Below, piece after piece: positions 1-7,305 of a stretch of 64,000 bases of DNA. The first letter of the stretch is position 1. Each line of letters opens with the position of its first letter. The DNA comes from Deferribacteraceae bacterium UBA6799. Its GTDB lineage: Bacteria > Chrysiogenota > Deferribacteres > Deferribacterales > Geovibrionaceae. The notes under the pieces were generated by a model. That model was given only the letters and a program-made list of their open reading frames with translations, ran no database searches and was not told the DNA's origin. Position numbers and translations under genes: made by a program. The DNA is taken from NCBI GenBank assembly GCA_002452335.1, contig DKFJ01000010.1, positions 263,559 through 327,558 on the forward strand. Direction: 5' to 3'.

Positions 1-1065
1 CTGATAGGTATTCTTCAGCTAATCAACAAAAGATCTGAAAACGTTAAGATAAACAAAGAGACTGTTGACCAAGCGGTTATCCCTTTCAGCGCGGACGATG
101 AGAACACCGCCCACTCGCTGAGCGGTATAGTCGGTATGGCGCTGGAAAACGCCCTGCTTTACGACAGCATCGAGGCGATGTGGGAAGGTTTCATACAGGC
201 ATGTATGACCGCCATCGACTCCAGAGACCCGGTGACAGGCGGACACAGTGAACGTGTCACAGCATACACCATGGCGCTGGCGGAGGCGATGAGCAATGAC
301 GACGGGGCGTTTCCGGAGTTCAAGCTGACACCTGTTCAGCTCCGGTCGCTGAAATATTCATGCATGCTACATGATTTCGGAAAACTGGTCGTCAGCGAAA
401 ACGTTCTTCAGAAAGCGGACAAGCTGTATCCGGGTATGCTGGATGTTATTAAGTTCCGCTTCGGGATGGCGAAATCTGTCGCTCTGATGGAAAAAGATAA
501 AGAGACTGTTGATGAACTGAACAGGCTGCTGGATATAGTGGTCAAGGCGAATATCCCCACCGTTCTGGATGAGGACACCTCCACCGGTCTGGAAAAATGC
601 GTCAACTATACATTCACCGATCTGGAGGGGAACACGCACACTCTGCTGACTCCTAAAGAATATGAGTATCTGAGCATCAAAAGAGGCTCTCTGACGAAAG
701 AAGAGAGAGATATAGTCGAGAGCCATGTGCGCCATACATACGAGTTTCTGGTTAAGATCCCCTGGACGGCTGACCTGCGCAGCGTGCCTGCCACAGCCGC
801 CATGCACCACGAAAAGCTGAACGGCTCCGGCTATCCTTTCGGGCTGGAGGGCGACAGTATATATATTCAGGGACGGATCATGGCTATCGCCGATATCTAT
901 GACGCTCTGACGGCTCATGACAGACCTTACAAAAAGCCGATGCCGATTGAGAAAGCCTGTGCTATACTGTTGGATGAAGCGCAGAGAAATTTTCTGGATA
1001 CACGAATTGTCCGGTTCTTTATAGACAAAGAAATATACAAGTGCCTTGATAGGAGGGACAGTTGA
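1..1065 (+). CDS. GAF / HD-GYP cyclic-di-GMP phosphodiesterase (5' truncated)
   Basis: The reading frame is open from the first base, so the gene begins upstream of the window. The first 30 or so codons read as the end of a GAF sensor domain (GILQLINKR motif). An HD-GYP domain follows, with the metal-binding HD of MLHDFGK near base 370, then HHE and GSGYP near base 805-840, then DIYDALTAHDRPYK. HD-GYP proteins of this kind hydrolyse cyclic di-GMP. The HD helix and the HHE/GYP part are separated by roughly 85 extra residues compared with a compact HD-GYP domain. The stop overlaps the start of the following response regulator gene by 3 bases, so the two probably form one signalling unit. The family is certain. 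The substrate is inferred. Confidence 0.9.
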   Translation: MIGILQLINKRSENVKINKETVDQAVIPFSADDENTAHSLSGIVGMALENALLYDSIEAMWEGFIQACMTAIDSRDPVTGGHSERVTAYTMALAEAMSNDDGAFPEFKLTPVQLRSLKYSCMLHDFGKLVVSENVLQKADKLYPGMLDVIKFRFGMAKSVALMEKDKETVDELNRLLDIVVKANIPTVLDEDTSTGLEKCVNYTFTDLEGNTHTLLTPKEYEYLSIKRGSLTKEERDIVESHVRHTYEFLVKIPWTADLRSVPATAAMHHEKLNGSGYPFGLEGDSIYIQGRIMAIADIYDALTAHDRPYKKPMPIEKACAILLDEAQRNFLDTRIVRFFIDKEIYKCLDRRDS

Positions 1066-1415
1066 AAACTTTGCTTGTCGTTGATGATGACGAGAGTATC
1101 AGATTGCTTTTAAGAGATGAATTCTGTGACAACGGGTTCAATGTTGTGACCGCTGTTGACGGCGAAGAGGGATTGGTCGCTTTCAACGAACAGAATGTGG
1201 ATGTGGTCATACTGGATCTGGATATGCCGAAACTTTCAGGGGAAGAGGTCGCTCTGCAGCTGCAGCAGACAGCGCCGGATATACCAGTGGTAATCTATAC
1301 AGCCAATCCGGAAAGGCTGGAACATCAGATCGGCATAAAATATGACTCAGTGGTTTTAAAATCATGTGATCTTCAGGAGCTTGTGGAAAAGGTGAAAGAG
1401 CTAAGTAATGTTTGA
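1062..1415 (+). CDS. Stand-alone response regulator receiver domain protein
   Basis: This is a single CheY-like receiver domain of 117 residues with no output domain. The acidic cluster D8-D10, phospho-acceptor D52 (VVILDLDMP), T80 and K100 are all in place, so it should be phosphorylated by a histidine kinase. The start is a TTG that overlaps the stop of the HD-GYP gene. An AGGAGGG ribosome site lies 5 bases upstream, which supports this start. The end overlaps birA by 8 bases. It probably works by protein-protein contact, perhaps with the HD-GYP protein encoded just upstream, but no partner can be read from the sequence. Confidence 0.88.
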   Translation: MKTLLVVDDDESIRLLLRDEFCDNGFNVVTAVDGEEGLVAFNEQNVDVVILDLDMPKLSGEEVALQLQQTAPDIPVVIYTANPERLEHQIGIKYDSVVLKSCDLQELVEKVKELSNV

Positions 1416-2163
1416 TGTTTCTCTATACGAAAAGCACAGAGGAAAAAAAGACGGAATAACGGTTCTGGATTCAGTAGATTCAACAAATGCCTATGCGGTC
1501 ATAAACAGCCTTCCACCGTTTTCATGCGTTGCGGCAGAGACACAGACGGCAGGGAGGGGCAGGAGCGGACGCAGATGGCACTCTTCTAAAGGCGACAACC
1601 TTTATTTTTCCATAGTTCTTCATGGCATGGATGTTCCTAAGCTGCTTCCGATGAATATCTTCGCCGGATATATTCTGGCGGATACGCTCAGTCCTTATGC
1701 CGATGTCAGGGTGAAGTGGCCTAACGATCTTACTGTTAACGGGAAAAAGCTGGCAGGGATACTCATGGAGACTACTTTTTCCGGCGGTGTGCTGGAGAAG
1801 GCTGTTCTGGGTATCGGGCTCAATGTGAACACCACTGATTTTCCCGATGAGATAAAAGATATAGCGACATCTCTGAAAATAGAGACAGGTCAGACCTTCA
1901 GCAGAGAAGAGATACTGGCTTCTTTCATGAATAATCTGGAAAGCAGGTACGACGATTTTTTGAACGGCGGAGTGGACATAGCAAAACTTTGGTCTTTTTA
2001 TTCCGCTTTTCTTGACAAAAAGATAAGTATACATAAAGATGGTTTCAAAACAGTTTATACCGAAAAAGGCATAGACAGTTTCGGCTGCCTGAGAGCGGTG
2101 AACGCTGAAGGACGGCTGGAAACCATTGTTACAGGGGACATAGGGTATGATATTTGCCGTTGA
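1408..2163 (+). CDS. birA: Biotin--[acetyl-CoA carboxylase] ligase
   Basis: The product is a 251-residue biotin protein ligase that makes biotinyl-5'-AMP and attaches biotin to the carrier lysine of biotin carboxylases. The biotinyl-AMP loop (TAGRGRSGRRWHSS), the VKWPNDL motif and KLAGILME are all visible. There is no N-terminal helix-turn-helix, so this is the monofunctional form rather than the repressor type of E. coli BirA. A small C-terminal domain follows. The gene overlaps the response regulator at its start and coaX by 17 bases at its end, an arrangement that suggests co-translation of two cofactor genes. Confidence 0.93.
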   Translation: MFDVSLYEKHRGKKDGITVLDSVDSTNAYAVINSLPPFSCVAAETQTAGRGRSGRRWHSSKGDNLYFSIVLHGMDVPKLLPMNIFAGYILADTLSPYADVRVKWPNDLTVNGKKLAGILMETTFSGGVLEKAVLGIGLNVNTTDFPDEIKDIATSLKIETGQTFSREEILASFMNNLESRYDDFLNGGVDIAKLWSFYSAFLDKKISIHKDGFKTVYTEKGIDSFGCLRAVNAEGRLETIVTGDIGYDICR

Positions 2164-2923
2164 TATTGGCAATACCAATGTTGTCATAGGGATTTTTGAA
2201 AAAGGCAGCGATAACATAATCTGCAATTTCCGTGTGCAGTCATCCACCAGCAGAACCACGGATGAATACGCCGCCATCATCATGAGACTGATGGAGAGCG
2301 AGGGTGTGACTCCCGCTGATATTTCAGGAGTCATCATCGCCAGTGTTGTTCCCAGGCTGATATTCACATTCACCAAGTTTGCCAGAAAATATCTGGACAA
2401 AGAACCTCTGGTGATAGCCCCCGGAGTTAAGACCGGCATCTCAATCAAAATGGAAAACCCGAAAGAGGTCGGCGCGGACAGGATAGTGAACGCTGTGGCT
2501 GCCAAGGTCAAATGCGGCTTTCCGTCCATTGTTGTGGATTTCGGCACGGCTACCACTTTCGATGTGATAAACACCGAAGGAAACTATATCGGCGGTGTTA
2601 TCTGTCCCGGTATAAAACTGTCTTCTCAGATTCTGCACTCCAACACGGCCAAACTGCCGGAGGTGGAGATAGAAAAAGTGGACACCATAATAGGCAAGAA
2701 CACCATCCACTCTATCCAGTCCGGAATATATTTCGGTTATCTGGAGATGGTGGATGGAATAATAAAGAGAATTCTGGACGAGGAATTTAACGGAGAGGTT
2801 ATCCCCGTTATATCCACGGGCGGGCTGGGCAGTGTGTTTGCCGGAGAGAGCAGATACATAGCCAGATATGAACCAAACCTTACTTTGGAAGGTCTGAAAA
2901 TTATATATGAAAAAAATTTATAA
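2147..2923 (+). CDS. coaX: Type III pantothenate kinase
   Basis: CoaX phosphorylates pantothenate in the first step of coenzyme A synthesis. The 258-residue protein starts MIFAVDIGNTN, the ASKHA phosphate-binding motif. It also has GADRIVNAVAA and DFGTATTFDV, the pantothenate and second phosphate motifs typical of the type III enzyme. Its start lies inside the end of birA. The birA-coaX pair is common in many bacteria. A later CoA gene, coaBC, lies in a separate operon near base 58185. Confidence 0.95.
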   Translation: MIFAVDIGNTNVVIGIFEKGSDNIICNFRVQSSTSRTTDEYAAIIMRLMESEGVTPADISGVIIASVVPRLIFTFTKFARKYLDKEPLVIAPGVKTGISIKMENPKEVGADRIVNAVAAKVKCGFPSIVVDFGTATTFDVINTEGNYIGGVICPGIKLSSQILHSNTAKLPEVEIEKVDTIIGKNTIHSIQSGIYFGYLEMVDGIIKRILDEEFNGEVIPVISTGGLGSVFAGESRYIARYEPNLTLEGLKIIYEKNL

Positions 2924-2953
2924 CGGCTTTATTGGACAGCTGAGGCGGGTGAA

Positions 2954-3916
2954 ATGAGTAAACTTGGCGAGCTTCTCAGAAAAACCAGAGAGGAGAGAGG
3001 AATCTCCCCTGACAAGGTGACAGAGGATATCAGACTCAGCGCTGATATCATCGAGCAGTTGGAGGACGGCGGATTCACCGATCTGCCTTCGTACAACCAC
3101 GCGAAAAACTTTGTGAAAAACTATGCCAGATATCTGGGGCTTGATATCGAAGAGATACAGACCATGCTGGCGGAGGAATGCACAAAAGAGAATTTTACGC
3201 ATGAACCTATCACAGTGGCGACTGAAGAGCCTCTGGAAGATATTGTGAAAAATGATTCCTCAGGAGTATCAAAATTTTTCCTGATAGGTGTTCTGTTTAT
3301 CCTGATAATCGCCATAGGCGGGTATCTGATAGCCACTTCCGGCAACCATAAGACAAAGCCGGCGGACGAAAAAACATCCGAACAGGTTCAGCCCCAGCAG
3401 GAAACCCCCCAGGCAGCCGAGCCTGATGACAACGAGTTCAATACTGTCGACAAAAAGATAGTGGAAGAGACCATCAGCTCTGTGAACGAAGAGGATCAGG
3501 CTGCGCAGACAGAGGATGGTGTCGCCGCTGATAAAGCTCTGACAGACAACGATAAAGAAAAAGATAAAACAGCTCAGACAGCCGCAGACGAAAAATCAAC
3601 AGATAAAAAAGAAGAGAAAGCCGCCGTTCTGCCCAAGGGCATGAAAAAGGCAGTGCTCAACTTTTCCGACGTCTGCTGGGTGCATATGAAATCAGACACA
3701 GGCGAGGAGATGGACTTCATCGCCGATAAAGCAACCCATAAGGAAGTCCTGTTCAAGGATTATTTCATTCTGGACATAGGCAACGCCGCTGTGACATCCG
3801 TATCATATAACGGCAGAACAATAGCCGGACTGGGCGGGTATAAACAGCCGGCAAAAGGTCTGAAATTCGAGCCCAACCCCGAAAACGGGTCTCTGAAATA
3901 TTCAACATTAAAATAA
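2954..3916 (+). CDS. RodZ-like membrane protein with N-terminal helix-turn-helix
   Basis: The protein has 320 residues. Residues 5-65 form an Xre-type helix-turn-helix (LGELLRKTREERGIS) in the style of RodZ. One transmembrane segment lies at about 107-128. It is followed by a long Glu/Lys/Ala/Gln-rich, probably disordered linker at about 130-225, then a C-terminal beta-rich domain of the DUF4115 type. RodZ links the MreB cytoskeleton to the membrane in rod-shaped cells, and mreB is present in this window, although at a distance (18609). The alternative is a transmembrane regulator of unknown role. It ends the first operon of the window. Confidence 0.8.
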   Translation: MSKLGELLRKTREERGISPDKVTEDIRLSADIIEQLEDGGFTDLPSYNHAKNFVKNYARYLGLDIEEIQTMLAEECTKENFTHEPITVATEEPLEDIVKNDSSGVSKFFLIGVLFILIIAIGGYLIATSGNHKTKPADEKTSEQVQPQQETPQAAEPDDNEFNTVDKKIVEETISSVNEEDQAAQTEDGVAADKALTDNDKEKDKTAQTAADEKSTDKKEEKAAVLPKGMKKAVLNFSDVCWVHMKSDTGEEMDFIADKATHKEVLFKDYFILDIGNAAVTSVSYNGRTIAGLGGYKQPAKGLKFEPNPENGSLKYSTLK

Positions 3917-3918
3917 CT

Positions 3919-3948
3919 CTTGCAATATAACGCAAGGGTGTCTATCTT
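3919..3948 (+). promoter_or_regulatory. Predicted sigma70-type promoter of the Fe-S cassette
   Basis: TTGCAA (3920-3925) and TATCTT (3943-3948) are separated by 17 bases, directly upstream of the 3972 gene. The dyad CTTGC / GCAAG (3919-3923 and 3932-3936) lies in the spacer and could be an operator. This is a prediction from sequence only. Confidence 0.4.
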
Positions 3949-3971
3949 ATTAAGACAATAAAGGTGTTTTT

Positions 3972-4781
3972 ATGCGTCATTACTCTGCGGCTGTCTATGC
4001 CAACGAAAATCTGCTTTTAACAGAAGTGCTTGATAAACTTGAGAGTGAATTTCCCATGATGGGGATCAAGGTTTTCGGAAACTCTCTGGCTCACACGGCG
4101 CTGACGACCGCCACTAACGAGTATGATGTCCTTCCGGCCGGAATGGTGGGCGATGAGGAGATTCTTCTCGTTCTGTCCGATCCGAAAGACGATCTGGAAG
4201 TCCTGAAGAATTTTGACGGAGACATCGTCGATTTCACCGGAACATTTACATCTGAAGAGGTATACCGCATAGAGGAGCCTCTGGCTTATCTGATCAACGC
4301 TATGAAGACCAGACCCGAAGAGATGGAAGCGGTGGCATATGTGCCGGCGGCTGTCTTCGGCAAGAACGGTATAGATGATATGATCAACCAGACCAGAGAG
4401 CTTTTTACTTTTACGAATAACGAGAACAAAGTTTTTGACGAAAGGCTGGCGTTCAACATGTTCTTTTCTGATAAAGAAGAGGGAATTCTGGCTGGAATGA
4501 GGAAAAAACTGGAAGCTGAAACCGGTGTGGATGCCGACCTGAGGTTAGGCGCCGTGTCAACCGGATTTGTTCTTGACGTATATTTCAAAAAAGATGTAAA
4601 TAAAGAGTTTGGAAATATTACAGATATGGTAGGATTTATCCCCACGATGGCAGATATCTGCTCAAAACCCCGTCCCGTGCTGATTTCACGCACAAGAAAC
4701 AGGGTGAGCATAGCCGGGGATTACATCAGCCTGATCTGCGCGCAGATAATGGACGCCTTTAAAGACATTACCGGAGAATAG
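3972..4781 (+). CDS. Protein of unknown function, first gene of the Fe-S cassette
   Basis: This is a 269-residue soluble protein with no signal peptide or membrane segment. I do not recognise a definite family. A weak overall resemblance to the semialdehyde-dehydrogenase (Asd/Usg-1) fold may be seen in the segments DIVDFTGTF and RLAFNMFFSDKEE, but the catalytic cysteine and NAD motif of that family are not evident, so the resemblance is only a hint. The stop is 3 bases before the cysteine desulfurase homologue, and the gene has its own predicted promoter. It therefore seems to be the leading member of an operon with the IscS-like, IscU and Nfu genes, and a role in sulfur or iron-sulfur chemistry is inferred from context alone. 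Confidence 0.75.
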   Translation: MRHYSAAVYANENLLLTEVLDKLESEFPMMGIKVFGNSLAHTALTTATNEYDVLPAGMVGDEEILLVLSDPKDDLEVLKNFDGDIVDFTGTFTSEEVYRIEEPLAYLINAMKTRPEEMEAVAYVPAAVFGKNGIDDMINQTRELFTFTNNENKVFDERLAFNMFFSDKEEGILAGMRKKLEAETGVDADLRLGAVSTGFVLDVYFKKDVNKEFGNITDMVGFIPTMADICSKPRPVLISRTRNRVSIAGDYISLICAQIMDAFKDITGE

Positions 4782-4784
4782 ATT

Positions 4785-5966
4785 ATGATATACCTTGATA
4801 ACGTAGCAGGAACAAAGCCGGACGCAAAAGTTGTTGAAAAGATGATGCCTTATTTCACAGAGCATTACGGCAACCCCAGCGCCCATTTCTACCCCATCGG
4901 CAGAGAGGCTTTCGAGGCTATGGAGAGAGCAAGGGGACAGGTGGCGGCTTTCGTCGGGGCTAAGGCTGAAGAGATAGTTTTTACCTCCTGCGGAACAGAG
5001 TCCAACAACCTCGCTATAAAAGGTCTGCTGAAAAACCCCATGAATAAGGGCAAGCACATCATAATCAGCGAGATTGAGCATTTTTCCGTTGATTCTGTAA
5101 CTGCGAAGCTCAGAAATGACGGTTATGAGATTACAAAACTGAAAGTTGACGACAACGGGCTTGTAAATCCCGATGATCTGAAAAATGCTATAAAAAAAGA
5201 TACGGCTCTGGTCTCTATCCAGCATACCAACCCTGAGATCGGTACCATACAGTACACCGACAAACTGGGCGCCATATGCAGAGAGAGCGGGGTTACATTT
5301 CATGTGGACGCTGTGGCTGCTGCCGGATACAGCGAGCTGAATGTGAAAGATCTTAACTGCGATCTGATGTCTATCGCCTCACAGAACTTTTACGGTTCCA
5401 AAGGCGCGGGCGCTCTTTACATCCGTGAGGGAGTTAAGCTGTCCGGCATAATGGACGGCGGACATCAGGAAAGAGGCTACAGAAGCGGTACAGAGAATGT
5501 TCCCGCCATAGTGGGAATGGGCGAGGCAGCGGAAATAGCCATGAACGATATGAAAGTATATGTACCCGAAATGGTAAGACTCCAGAAGAAACTCTGGGAC
5601 GGGCTGGGCGGAATGTTCGATTTCCTGCATTTCACAGGAGACAAGGACAGACGCAGACCCGGACACGTCAGCTTCTGGATTGAATACATAGAGGGCGAGT
5701 CTCTGCTTATGTGGCTCTCTCTCAAAGGCATTGCGTGCGCCAGCGGTTCCGCCTGTTCTTCCAACATCTTAGCTGATGACGAGGAAGATCTGGCGGCGTC
5801 ATATGTTCTGACAGCCGTAGGCGTGCCCAGCGACATCTGCGCAGGGTCACTGGGAATGTCCATGTCCAAATACAACACTGAAGGCGATATCGATAAGGTT
5901 CTCGAGGTTATGCCCGAGACAGTTAAGAGACTGTGCGAAATGTCGCCGATGTACAACAGAAAATAA
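4785..5966 (+). CDS. Cysteine desulfurase (IscS/NifS) homologue lacking the PLP-binding lysine
   Basis: This 393-residue protein is a fold-type I aminotransferase class V member of the NifS/IscS family, which supplies sulfur for Fe-S clusters. The start MIYLDNVAGT, the SCGTESNN loop, H99, D175, SGTEN and the flexible catalytic-cysteine loop SGSAC (C324) all align. The usual His-Lys that carries the PLP Schiff base (SAHKFYGPKG) is replaced here by Q200-N201 (SQNFYGSKG), and the Gln that contacts the PLP ring (VDATQSVG) is Ala in VDAVAAAG. As read, it cannot form the normal internal aldimine. It lies 3 bases after the 3972 gene and 24 bases before iscU. It could be a scaffold or sulfur-handing partner of IscU, or a divergent enzyme. 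Homology is certain. Activity is not. Confidence 0.9.
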   Translation: MIYLDNVAGTKPDAKVVEKMMPYFTEHYGNPSAHFYPIGREAFEAMERARGQVAAFVGAKAEEIVFTSCGTESNNLAIKGLLKNPMNKGKHIIISEIEHFSVDSVTAKLRNDGYEITKLKVDDNGLVNPDDLKNAIKKDTALVSIQHTNPEIGTIQYTDKLGAICRESGVTFHVDAVAAAGYSELNVKDLNCDLMSIASQNFYGSKGAGALYIREGVKLSGIMDGGHQERGYRSGTENVPAIVGMGEAAEIAMNDMKVYVPEMVRLQKKLWDGLGGMFDFLHFTGDKDRRRPGHVSFWIEYIEGESLLMWLSLKGIACASGSACSSNILADDEEDLAASYVLTAVGVPSDICAGSLGMSMSKYNTEGDIDKVLEVMPETVKRLCEMSPMYNRK

Positions 5967-5990
5967 GGTTTTTCCTACAGGAGGATAGCT

Positions 5991-6422
5991 ATGGCTAAAG
6001 GACCATACAGCGACAAAGTAATGGATCACTTCATGAACCCCAGAAATATGGGAGAGATAGCGGACGCAAACGGCATCGGCGAAGTGGGTAACCCCGCATG
6101 CGGCGATGTTATGAAGATATTTCTGAAAATAAACGATGATCAGGTTGTGGAAGACGTTAAATTCAAAACTTTCGGCTGCGGCGCTGCCATCGCTTCCAGC
6201 TCAATGGCGACAGAGCTTATGATCGGCAAAAAGGTGGAGGAGCTTCTGGCTCTGACAAACCAGGCCATCGTAGAGGCTCTGGACGGTCTGCCCCCAGCAA
6301 AAATCCACTGCTCTGTTATGGCAGAGGAAGCTATTGAAGACGCTCTGAAAAACTACTTCAAAGAGAAGGGACAGGACCCCGCCATCGTTGATGAAATGAA
6401 AGCTAAGATCAGAAAGAATTAA
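5991..6422 (+). CDS. iscU: Fe-S cluster assembly scaffold IscU/NifU N-domain
   Basis: The protein has 143 residues. The three cluster-ligand cysteines are present: C37 in GNPACGD, C63 in [11 protein letters not shown] and C107 in KIHCSVM. The Asp that promotes cluster release is D39. A strong AGGAGG site precedes ATG 5991. IscU-type scaffolds accept sulfur from a cysteine desulfurase and assemble 2Fe-2S or 4Fe-4S clusters. The gene stands between the unusual desulfurase homologue and an Nfu-type protein, so these three probably act together. The C-terminus is about 15 residues longer than that of classic IscU, as in several anaerobes. Confidence 0.93.
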   Translation: MAKGPYSDKVMDHFMNPRNMGEIADANGIGEVGNPACGDVMKIFLKINDDQVVEDVKFKTFGCGAAIASSSMATELMIGKKVEELLALTNQAIVEALDGLPPAKIHCSVMAEEAIEDALKNYFKEKGQDPAIVDEMKAKIRKN

Positions 6423-6444
6423 TAATACAATGGAGGAATCACCA

Positions 6445-6672
6445 ATGAGCCTTAGAGAAAGAGTAGAAGAAGTTCTGGATCAGGTAAGACCCACACTGCA
6501 GGCTGACGGCGGAGACATCACTCTGCTGGACGTATCAGAAGACGGTATCGTAAAAGTTCAGCTTACAGGCGCTTGCGGTTCATGCCCTTTCAGCACTATG
6601 ACACTGAAACACGGTGTTGAAGCCAGACTGAAAGATATGATCCCCGAAGTAAAAGAAGTCCTTTCTATATAA
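6445..6672 (+). CDS. NifU C-terminal domain (Nfu-type) iron-sulfur carrier
   Basis: This is a 75-residue single-domain protein with the CxxC cluster motif ([12 protein letters not shown]) of the NifU C-terminal family, which carries 4Fe-4S clusters to target proteins. An in-frame ATG at 6430 exists, but the GGAGG ribosome site at 6432-6436 lies downstream of it and is 8 bases from ATG 6445. The later start is therefore chosen. It is the last gene of the Fe-S cassette and is followed at once by a strong terminator. The separation of the NifU N- and C-domains into two genes is common. Confidence 0.92.
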   Translation: MSLRERVEEVLDQVRPTLQADGGDITLLDVSEDGIVKVQLTGACGSCPFSTMTLKHGVEARLKDMIPEVKEVLSI

Positions 6673-6673
6673 C

Positions 6674-6707
6674 AAAAAGGGAGCTTAAAAAGCTCCCTTT
6701 TTTATTT
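6674..6707 (+). terminator. Intrinsic terminator of the Fe-S cassette
   Basis: The stem AAAGGGAGCTT / AAGCTCCCTTT is followed by a T-run, immediately after the Nfu stop codon. Confidence 0.9.
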
Positions 6708-6710
6708 TTG

Positions 6711-6845
6711 CACAAAAAGTTTGTCCTAAACTTTTTGCGATACCGTTCCACTCAGGCTAAGCCCTCGTTCCACTTACGTTCCTTTCATTCATCCAAACAA
6801 GTTTGTATTCATTCATTCCACGGACTTCATCCATGAAGTCATTTA
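6711..6845. repeat. Intergenic segment with perfect hairpins having a TCC apex
   Basis: No gene fits between the two converging terminators. The stretch holds a perfect 10-bp stem CAAAAAGTTT / AAACTTTTTG (6713-6722 and 6728-6737, loop GTCCT), a small AAAC/GTTT palindrome near 6795, and a perfect palindrome GACTTCAT / ATGAAGTC (6823-6830 and 6833-6840). Similar TCC-apex hairpins recur at 40942-41001, so these may belong to a small dispersed repeat family. Confidence 0.45.
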
Positions 6846-6847
6846 GC

Positions 6848-6876
6848 ATAAAAAAAGGAGCTTTTCAGCTCCTGTT
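6848..6876 (-). terminator. Intrinsic terminator of the acs-like/CBS unit
   Basis: On the minus strand the stem AGGAGCT / AGCTCCT (6856-6862 and 6867-6873) is followed by seven T. It lies just after the stop codon of the CBS protein gene. Confidence 0.85.
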
Positions 6877-6877
6877 T

Positions 6878-7294
6878 TTATATCTTATGTAATAATGCCT
6901 TGAGTATATCGCCCAGGGTAACGAGCCCCACCAGCTTTCCGTCCGCATCAACCACAGGCAGTCTGTGGCGGAATTTTTCCAGCACAAGTGTTGCAGCCTC
7001 TTCCACAGATGTGTCGGGAGTGATAGTCACCGCCGGCATATGCATAACTCTTTTTATCGGTTCGGCTGTGAGCTCTCTGACGTCTACCAGAGGAATGTAC
7101 TGAGCCTCGTTCAGGATATCCGGCAGAGCCTTGGCAACGTCAGACTCGCTGAACGTAGCAAGAACTTTTCCCGTCTTGTCCACTACCGGCAGTCCGGAGA
7201 CATTCTTTTTTCTTATTTTCAGTATGACCTCTTTGATAGTTTCGTCAGGTCCCGCAGTGATGACGTTGGCGGTCATAATATCACTAACTTTCAT
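6878..7294 (-). CDS. CBS-domain pair protein
   Basis: The 138-residue protein consists of two CBS motifs in tandem (about 5-62 and 75-135) and nothing else. It starts MKVSDIMTANVITAGPDETIKEV, and the second repeat contains VVDADGKLVGLVTLGDILKAL. CBS pairs bind adenosine nucleotides or S-adenosylmethionine and often act as energy sensors. An AGGAG site precedes the ATG. The gene begins 11 bases after the stop of the acetyl-CoA synthetase homologue, so the two are co-transcribed and the CBS protein may regulate that partner. This link is inferred from position. Confidence 0.9.
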   Translation of the reverse strand: MKVSDIMTANVITAGPDETIKEVILKIRKKNVSGLPVVDKTGKVLATFSESDVAKALPDILNEAQYIPLVDVRELTAEPIKRVMHMPAVTITPDTSVEEAATLVLEKFRHRLPVVDADGKLVGLVTLGDILKALLHKI

Positions 7295-7305
7295 TTTTAC
7301 TCCTG

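Noticed and set aside
1522..2574. A 350-codon minus-strand frame over birA and coaX
   Set aside because: Both plus-strand genes are unmistakable by their motifs, so this is an antisense shadow.
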